NCBI GenBank assembly: GCA_044506885.1
Contig: JBIQKC010000047.1
Coordinates: 1-19,099, forward strand
DNA from: Croceibacterium_A sp044506885
GTDB lineage: Bacteria; Pseudomonadota; Alphaproteobacteria; Sphingomonadales; Sphingomonadaceae
Length of the DNA stretch: 19,099 nt
Direction: 5' to 3'
In this document: positions 14,358 to 19,099 of the stretch, piece after piece
How positions within the stretch are numbered: the stretch's first letter is position 1
Layout: every line of letters starts with the position of its first letter
Notes under the pieces: generated by a model
What the model saw: only the letters and a program-made list of their open reading frames with translations
Databases searched by the model: none
Told to the model about the DNA's origin: nothing
Program-made: the position numbers and the translations under genes

Positions 14358-14590
14358 TTGGGTTGCAGGGGCGACCTACAAGACCTAGATTCCGCTCAGG
14401 CGCTGCAAAGGCCCGGAATCGCCGCGTCCACGCCCCTGCAAGGCCCGACTGGGGACAGGCGGGGGATAACTATTTCCCTGCCGCCGCATGCGAAATGATA
14501 GGCTGGCCATCACGCCCGCCGATTCGAACACATGCGGAACATCGGGTATGGTCCGGCGCTTGGCCGGAAGTGATGCTGGGGACTGCGCAG

Positions 14591-16621
14591 ATGGAATTTC
14601 GGAACGGGGACGATGCGGCGATGGGGCTCGGCGAAATGGGCGATGCAGCGACGATCGAAACGGAAACCACGGCTCCGAAGAACGCGGGCAAGGCGGTGAA
14701 GATGGAACGCAAGGACGCCGGCAGCGAGGAACTCGTCGCCGAAGCCGCGATTTCCGCGGCGATGGCCGAAGCGGCCAAGGCCGCCGCCGCGCCGGTGGAC
14801 GATTCCAAGGCGGTCAAGCCGCGCCGCTTCACCATCGTCACCGATGCGGAGCGCGATTCGCTGCTGACCGAATTCGGCAAGGAAACGCTGACCGACCGCT
14901 ACCTGCTGCCGGGCGAAAGCTATCAGGATCTCTTCGCGCGCGTCGCCGATTGCTACGCCGATGACGAAGCGCACGCGCAGCGGCTCTACGATTACATCTC
15001 GAAGCTGTGGTTCATGCCGGCGACCCCGGTGCTGTCGAACGGCGGCACCAATCGCGGGCTGCCGATCTCGTGCTACCTCAACTCGGTCGACGACAGCTTG
15101 GAAGGCATCGTCGGCACCTGGAACGAGAACGTCTGGCTCGCCAGCCGGGGCGGCGGCATCGGCACGTACTGGGGCAACGTGCGCGGCATCGGCGAACCGG
15201 TCGGCCTCAACGGCAAGACCAGCGGCATCATCCCCTTCGTGCGCGTCATGGACAGCCTGACGCTGGCGATTTCGCAGGGTTCGCTGCGGCGCGGTTCGGC
15301 CGCCTGCTATCTCGACGTGAGCCACCCGGAGATCGAGGAGTTCCTCGAAATCCGCAAGCCTTCGGGGGACTTCAACCGCAAGGCGCTGAACCTGCATCAC
15401 GGCGTGCTGATTTCCGACGCCTTCATGGAGGCCGTGCGTGCGGGCGAGGAATGGAACCTCACCAGCCCCAAGGACGGTTCGGTCCGCGCCACCGTCGATG
15501 CGCGCGGCCTGTTCCAGAAGCTGGTCGAAACCCGCCTCGCCACCGGCGAGCCGTACATCGTCTTCTCCGACACCGTGAACCGGATGATGCCGACGCATCA
15601 CCGCGAACTGGGGCTCAAGGTCTCGACCTCGAATCTGTGCAGCGAGATCACGCTGCCCACCGGCCGCGATCACCTCGGCAACGATCGCACCGCGGTCTGC
15701 TGCCTCAGCTCGCTCAACCTCGAGAAGTGGGACGAGTGGAACGGCGACAAGGCTTTCGTCGAGGACGTGATGCGCTTCCTCGACAACGTGCTCCAGGACT
15801 ACATCGACCGCGCGCCGCCGGAAATGGCCCGCGCCAGATATTCCGCCGGGCGCGAGCGCAGCGTCGGCATGGGCGTGATGGGCTTCCATTCGTTCCTGCA
15901 ATCCAAGGGCATCGGCTTTGAAAGCCCGATGGCCAAGGTGTGGAACCTGAAGATGTTCAAGCACATCAATCAGAAGGCCAACGAAGCCTCGATGGTGCTG
16001 GCGGAAGAGCGCGGCGCCTGCCCCGATGCCGAGGAAATGGGCGTGATGGAGCGCTTCAGCTGCAAGATGGCGATCGCGCCGACCGCGTCGATCAGCATCA
16101 TCTGCGGCGGCACGTCGGCCTGCATCGAGCCGATCCCGGCCAACATCTACACCCACAAGACGCTGTCGGGCAGCTTCGTGGTCAAGAATCCCTACCTGGA
16201 AAAGATCCTCCGGGCGAAGAGCAAGGATTCGACCGCGGTGTGGAACTCGATCCTGGAAAAGGGCGGCTCGGTCCAGCACCTCGACTTCCTGACCACGGAA
16301 GAAAAGGCCGCGTTCAAGACCAGCTTCGAGATCGACCAGCGCTGGCTGCTCGAATTCGCCGCCGACCGCGCGCCCTACATCGACCAGGCGCAGAGCCTGA
16401 ACCTGTTCATCCCGGCCGACGTCGACAAGTGGGACCTGATGATGCTGCACTTCCAGGCGTGGGAGAAGGGCATCAAGTCGCTCTATTACCTGCGCTCCAA
16501 GTCCGTGCAGCGCGCGGGCTTTGCCGGCGGGGTGGAGGCCGACAACGTGAAGGACGCGGCGAAGTACGAACTCGCGGCGGACGGCCAGACCGACTACGAG
16601 GAGTGCCTCGCCTGCCAGTAA
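14591..16621 (+). CDS. nrdA: Ribonucleoside-diphosphate reductase class I, alpha subunit
   Basis: This 676-aa protein is the large subunit that reduces ribonucleotides to deoxyribonucleotides for DNA synthesis. Catalytic residues are in place: C161 (LPISCYLN), N348/C350/E352 (SNLCSEI), C370/C371 (AVCCLSS), the radical-path tyrosines Y632-Y633 (SLYYLRS), and the mobile C-terminal pair C672 and C675 (ECLACQ). The N-terminal 75 or so residues are acidic and Ala-rich with no recognisable ATP-cone, so overall dATP inhibition in the usual manner is unlikely. The ATG at 14591 follows ctgggga at good spacing. An ATG at 14573 is possible, and the frame is open back to 14354 without coding character. 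nrdB, the radical-bearing subunit, does not follow within this window. The upstream GANTC/NrdR-like region suggests cell-cycle control. Confidence 0.95.
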   Translation: MEFRNGDDAAMGLGEMGDAATIETETTAPKNAGKAVKMERKDAGSEELVAEAAISAAMAEAAKAAAAPVDDSKAVKPRRFTIVTDAERDSLLTEFGKETLTDRYLLPGESYQDLFARVADCYADDEAHAQRLYDYISKLWFMPATPVLSNGGTNRGLPISCYLNSVDDSLEGIVGTWNENVWLASRGGGIGTYWGNVRGIGEPVGLNGKTSGIIPFVRVMDSLTLAISQGSLRRGSAACYLDVSHPEIEEFLEIRKPSGDFNRKALNLHHGVLISDAFMEAVRAGEEWNLTSPKDGSVRATVDARGLFQKLVETRLATGEPYIVFSDTVNRMMPTHHRELGLKVSTSNLCSEITLPTGRDHLGNDRTAVCCLSSLNLEKWDEWNGDKAFVEDVMRFLDNVLQDYIDRAPPEMARARYSAGRERSVGMGVMGFHSFLQSKGIGFESPMAKVWNLKMFKHINQKANEASMVLAEERGACPDAEEMGVMERFSCKMAIAPTASISIICGGTSACIEPIPANIYTHKTLSGSFVVKNPYLEKILRAKSKDSTAVWNSILEKGGSVQHLDFLTTEEKAAFKTSFEIDQRWLLEFAADRAPYIDQAQSLNLFIPADVDKWDLMMLHFQAWEKGIKSLYYLRSKSVQRAGFAGGVEADNVKDAAKYELAADGQTDYEECLACQ

Positions 16622-17796
16622 CCGAAGAAGCGTCGCGCCCGCCCCGGTGGGCGCGCGCGCGCGCGAACGACCTGTGGCGTCCCGGTGCGCTGCCCTCGGC
16701 GCTTGCGCCGCTATGGTCCGATCTGTTCCGGATTGCGCGTGTGACGTGCATCCTGTTCATGATGACCACGCACATCTGGCCGGGATCCGGCCGCATCCTC
16801 GCCGCCGATGTCGGGGACGGTCTTCATCTCCTGTACGTCGTGGTGGTCGATTCGCTCGGCCGCGCGGCCGTGCCGCTGCTGAGCATGGTTTCCGGGGCCC
16901 TGTTCGCCTACAGCCTGGCGCGCAGGCCGCCGGGCAGGATCGTCGTATCCAAGATCAAGACCCTGATCGTGCCGATGGCCGTCTGGTCGATCCCGATGGT
17001 CGCGGTGGCTTTTGCCGAGGCCTGGCTGACCGGGGACCGCGCCGGCGTGCCGGTTACGCCGCTCGACTGGGGCAACAGCTTTTTCGCGTTTACCGTCAGC
17101 CCGGCCAACGGCCCGCTCCATTTCCTGCGCGAGATCTTCATCATGTCGTTGTACGGAATCGCGATCCTGTTCGCATGGCGGCGATCCCGTGCTCTGGGGG
17201 TACTGCTGGGCGTGGGGATCGTGCTGATCGAGCAGATTCCCGGCGGTTTCCTGCTGTTCCGCAACCAGATCGCGACGTTCTACGTATTCGGGCTGCTGTT
17301 CGCCTGCTTCGGCTTTACGGCGCGGGCTCCGAAAGGAAGCTGGCTGCTCGTCATCGCGCTCGTCGGCGTACTTGTCGCGGTTCGCGTCGCTGGCTTGCTG
17401 GATGTGCCGCCGGACGACATCGTCCTGGTCCGGCTGGCCGAACATTTTCCGCGCATCATCATGTCGATCTTCATGTGGCGCGTCGCCCTTGCGCTGGCCC
17501 AGGGGTCAGGCCCGATCCGGCGGCTCTGCATGGCGCTGGAGCCGCACATCTTCACGATCTTCTGCTCCCATATCCTGGTGGTGAAGGTGGTGGGGGGCAT
17601 CGCCTTCTTCGCCGGATGGCAGGAGACGGCGAGCTATTATCCGTTGATCTTCGCCGGACAGATCGTTCTATGCGTGTTCGTTGGCTGGATACTTTCGCGT
17701 ATGCTGGCGCCATTTCCCTGGTTGCGCGGGAAGGCGGCGAGAAGCCAAACGCGTCCGGCCGTGGAGCGGGAGAAGACCGCGGAAAAAAGGGGATGA
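16603..17796 (+). CDS. Acyltransferase-3-like multi-pass membrane protein
   Basis: This protein of about 397 aa has roughly ten hydrophobic segments. An N-terminal block LFRIARVTCILFMMTTHIW with a conserved-type His resembles the first helix of acyltransferase-3/O-acetylase proteins (such as OpgC), which modify envelope glycans. Assignment is by topology and this motif only. The start is unclear because no ATG precedes the first membrane helix. GTG 16603, overlapping the nrdA end by 19 nt, is chosen because it keeps the FRIAR segment; GTG 16741 or ATG 16759 would cut into helix 1. The coding region before helix 1 contains an alternating GC tract. The basic C-terminus ends 4 nt before the next gene, so the two are probably co-translated. 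Confidence 0.7.
   Translation: MPRLPVTEEASRPPRWARARANDLWRPGALPSALAPLWSDLFRIARVTCILFMMTTHIWPGSGRILAADVGDGLHLLYVVVVDSLGRAAVPLLSMVSGALFAYSLARRPPGRIVVSKIKTLIVPMAVWSIPMVAVAFAEAWLTGDRAGVPVTPLDWGNSFFAFTVSPANGPLHFLREIFIMSLYGIAILFAWRRSRALGVLLGVGIVLIEQIPGGFLLFRNQIATFYVFGLLFACFGFTARAPKGSWLLVIALVGVLVAVRVAGLLDVPPDDIVLVRLAEHFPRIIMSIFMWRVALALAQGSGPIRRLCMALEPHIFTIFCSHILVVKVVGGIAFFAGWQETASYYPLIFAGQIVLCVFVGWILSRMLAPFPWLRGKAARSQTRPAVEREKTAEKRG
16634..16655 (+). terminator. GC-rich hairpin just after nrdA
   Basis: A 7-bp stem, cgcgccc (16634-16640) with gggcgcg (16649-16655), lies 12 nt after the nrdA stop and merges into a 15-nt alternating GC run (16651-16665). There is no T tract. It may attenuate transcription into the acyltransferase gene rather than end it. 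Confidence 0.3.
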
Positions 17797-17800
17797 AGCC

Positions 17801-18082
17801 GTGAAATATCGGTGTCTCGCGCCGATGGCGCTTCTGTTCCTCGCCGGCTGCGCCAGCCAGACGCCGGAGGTTGTCGAAACGGCCGCCGGCACACCCGGCT
17901 TCTGGTGGGGCCTGTGGCACGGGTTCATCTTCCCGTTCGCCTGGATCGGCTCGCTGTTCTCGCCCGAAATCGCCGTCTATGCGGTGCCCAACAGCGGCGG
18001 GTGGTACGATTTCGGGTTCTTCCTCGGCGTTTGCGTGCTCGGCGGCGGCTCGCACTTCAGCTCGAAGAAGAAGCGCGACTGA
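17801..18082 (+). CDS. Small conserved membrane-associated lipoprotein
   Basis: This 93-aa protein starts at a GTG with a good ribosome site (aagggga, about 7 nt spacer). It has a clear lipoprotein signal, ALLFLAGC, with the lipid-modified cysteine at residue 17. The mature part is mostly hydrophobic: GFWWGLWHGFIFPFAWIGSL, then the conserved-looking AVYAVPNSGGWYDFGFFLG, and a basic tail SSKKKRD. Similar short proteins with the GLWHG and YDFGFxLG pattern are recalled as uncharacterised in many bacteria; no function is known. ATG 17825 is an alternative start but would destroy the signal peptide. It begins 4 nt after the acyltransferase stop, suggesting a linked envelope role, and converges on trmB with 20 nt between. 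Confidence 0.75.
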   Translation: MKYRCLAPMALLFLAGCASQTPEVVETAAGTPGFWWGLWHGFIFPFAWIGSLFSPEIAVYAVPNSGGWYDFGFFLGVCVLGGGSHFSSKKKRD

Positions 18083-18102
18083 CCACAGCGAGGGCGAGGG
18101 GG

Positions 18103-18816
18103 CTATTTCCGCCGGTACCGGAAGTACCACACCTCGTGCCCCAGCCGGCGGGCCTTGGCTTCGTAGCGGGTCTCGGTCCAGCCGCCGGGGCGGACCTGCC
18201 AGCTTGCCGGGCCTTCGGCCAGCCATTCGAACTGCTCCCCATGCCGCCGCATCACCATCAGCGCGTGGCGCAGGTAGACCGGATGATCGGTGCCGAAGCG
18301 GAATTCGCCGCCGGGCCTGAGCTTGGCGGCGAACATGTCCACCGGCCCGTCGTTCATCATCCGCCGCTTGGCGTGGCGCGCCTTGGGCCAGGGGTCCGGG
18401 TGAAGCAGGTAGAGGAAGCTCAGCGCCCCGTCGGGCACGCGCGCCAGCACCTCCAGCGCATCGCCATGATGCAGGCGGACATTGCCGATCGGCGGATGCG
18501 CGCCGCCATCGCCCGACACGTGCGTCAGCGCCTGCGCCACGCCGTTCACGAACGGCTCGCAGCCGATGAAGCCGTGGTCGGGCAGCATGTCGGCCCGCGC
18601 CGCCAGGTGCTCGCCGCCGCCGAAGCCGATCTCGAAATGCAGCGGGCAATCCTGCCCGAACAGTCGCTCGGCGGTGACCGGGCCTTCCGCCGGCACGGCG
18701 ATCCGTGGCAACAGCCCGTCCACCAGCGCCTGCTGCCCGGCGCGCAGGGCCTTGCCCTTCGAGCGGCCGTAGAGCCGGTTGAGCGTGGTCGGGTCGCCGG
18801 GTTTGTGTGCGGTCAT
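18103..18816 (-). CDS. trmB: tRNA (guanine-N7-)-methyltransferase
   Basis: This 237-aa Rossmann-fold methyltransferase uses S-adenosylmethionine to make m7G46 in the variable loop of tRNAs. The SAM site FEIGFGGGEHLA is at 61-72, with GCEPF after the next strand. The TrmB signature HPDPWPKARHAKRR is at 139-152, GTDHPVY lies near 175-181, and TETRYEAKARRLGHEVWYF is at the C-terminus. The ATG at 18816 is chosen over a TTG nine codons earlier (18843), with aagg 11 nt upstream. It lies downstream of ctrA on the same strand but is separated from it by a terminator, so it has its own promoter or depends on read-through. Confidence 0.95.
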   Translation of the reverse strand: MTAHKPGDPTTLNRLYGRSKGKALRAGQQALVDGLLPRIAVPAEGPVTAERLFGQDCPLHFEIGFGGGEHLAARADMLPDHGFIGCEPFVNGVAQALTHVSGDGGAHPPIGNVRLHHGDALEVLARVPDGALSFLYLLHPDPWPKARHAKRRMMNDGPVDMFAAKLRPGGEFRFGTDHPVYLRHALMVMRRHGEQFEWLAEGPASWQVRPGGWTETRYEAKARRLGHEVWYFRYRRK

Positions 18817-18887
18817 TACGGTTCGCGCCTTAGCGCAAGCCAACTCGCGCTCAAGTAGCGCGAAGCGTTGAAACAGTGCGCCGCTAA

Positions 18888-18922
18888 CAAGAAACCGCCC
18901 CGAAGCAAGGCCCGGGGCGGCT
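18888..18922 (-). terminator. Rho-independent terminator of ctrA
   Basis: On the minus strand an 8-bp perfect stem CCGCCCCG (18920-18913) pairs with CGGGGCGG (18902-18895) around a 10-nt loop and is followed by TTTCTTGTT. It lies 31 bp past the ctrA stop and should end the ctrA transcript before trmB. Confidence 0.85.
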
Positions 18923-18950
18923 CTCGATCACGCCAGGAGGGTTTCGGGTA

Positions 18951-19099
18951 TCAGGCCGCTTCGGCCTCTTCGCCCGGATCGCGCAGCACGTAGCCGCGGC
19001 CCCAGACGGTCTCGATGTAGTTCTCGCCGCCGCAGGCGCTCGAAAGCTTCTTGCGCAGCTTGCAGATGAACACGTCGATGATCTTGAGTTCGGGCTCGT
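18951..19099 (-). CDS. ctrA: Cell-cycle response regulator CtrA, C-terminal part
   Basis: Only the last 48 or so codons are inside the window; the gene continues past position 19099. The translated end reads EPELKIIDVFICKLRKKLSS, then GGENYIETVWGRGYVLRDP and an acidic tail EEAEAA. This is the recognition helix and wing of the OmpR-type winged-helix domain, in the wording characteristic of alphaproteobacterial CtrA. CtrA is the master response regulator of cell-cycle, motility and division genes and binds TTAA-N7-TTAA sites. The Ala-Ala end resembles the ClpXP-degradation tail of Caulobacter CtrA. The receiver domain is outside the window, so phosphorylation-site integrity cannot be judged. 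Confidence 0.92.
   Translation of the reverse strand, partial: EPELKIIDVFICKLRKKLSSACGGENYIETVWGRGYVLRDPGEEAEAA

Larger units (their letters stand above)
14121..14590. other. 470-bp nrdA upstream region with clustered GANTC sites
   Basis: No convincing gene is seen here. Eight GANTC sites, the CcrM methylation target in alphaproteobacteria, occur at 14153, 14162, 14199, 14209, 14339, 14388, 14416 and 14521. Two of them form a perfect hairpin, AGAGTCA-TTT-TGACTCT (14198-14214). The region also holds TTAA-N6-TTAAC at 14301-14315 and an NrdR-like box. It probably contains the nrdA promoter and its cell-cycle control, although no clear -35/-10 pair was identified. Confidence 0.55.

Noticed and set aside
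14214..14498. Possible 94-aa ORF in the nrdA upstream region
   Set aside because: No ribosome site, no motif, and it overlaps the likely control region.
14354..14590. Extended N-terminus of NrdA from ATG 14354
   Set aside because: The extra 79 residues look non-coding (Arg/Pro/Trp-rich), overlap the NrdR-like site, and a well-placed ribosome site precedes 14591.
14510..16450. 646-codon open frame antisense to nrdA
   Set aside because: A shadow of nrdA; low-complexity His/Arg/Asp composition and no recognisable domain.
18817..18843. Earlier TTG start for trmB
   Set aside because: The ATG at 18816 fits the family length better; the added MACAKARTV has no support.
1..19099. tRNA, rRNA, CRISPR arrays, insertion sequences, phage or defence genes
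   Set aside because: Scanned by eye for tRNA-like ends, regularly spaced repeats, transposase or integrase motifs; none seen.

Overview
The window looks like a chromosomal stretch from a high-GC alphaproteobacterium, most likely a member of the Sphingomonadales. The evidence is the C-terminus of the cell-cycle regulator CtrA at the right edge, a TonB-dependent receptor of the kind that is abundant in sphingomonads, a DUF4402 protein, and enzymes resembling the lignin-catabolism proteins LigW and LigD of Sphingobium and Novosphingobium. No rRNA, tRNA, CRISPR array, transposase or integrase was seen. Genus-level assignment is inference.

Left part (1-10288), catabolic and accessory. A DUF418 membrane protein (117-1250, +) converges on a TonB-dependent receptor (1312-3639, -) across a strong bidirectional terminator. 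Upstream of the receptor, on the same strand, lies a tight four-gene operon (6954 down to 3802). Its order is a 232-aa NTF2/SnoaL-fold protein, an exported protein with two SnoaL-like domains, a single-domain cytosolic SnoaL-like protein, and a LigW-like metal-dependent decarboxylase. All three junctions are 1-nt TGATG stop/start overlaps. Divergent from this operon is a LigD-like short-chain dehydrogenase (7025-7948, +). It is followed by a dienelactone-hydrolase-family protein with a Tat/lipoprotein-like leader (8135-9019) and an exported serine hydrolase of the beta-lactamase/EstB type (9044-10288). Together these resemble an uptake-and-degradation locus for an aromatic, possibly lignin-dimer-like or ester-containing compound: outer-membrane import, hydrolysis in the envelope, alcohol oxidation, retro-aldol or deformylation chemistry on NTF2 folds, then decarboxylation. 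The substrate is unknown and this is the best candidate here for an undescribed system.

Middle part (10307-14120). A DUF4402 secreted protein (-) is divergent from an ABC ATPase gene that is followed 7 nt later by nadB (L-aspartate oxidase), with no adjacent permease gene. A small putative lipoprotein follows, and its start is buried in a 24-bp perfect palindrome.

Right part (14121-19099), core. A 470-bp intergenic region, rich in GANTC (CcrM-type) sites and carrying NrdR-like and near-CtrA-like motifs, precedes nrdA (class I ribonucleotide reductase large subunit, no visible ATP-cone). It is followed by an acyltransferase-3-like membrane protein and a 93-aa lipoprotein, where nrdB might have been expected. 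Convergent to these are trmB and the 3' end of ctrA with its terminator.
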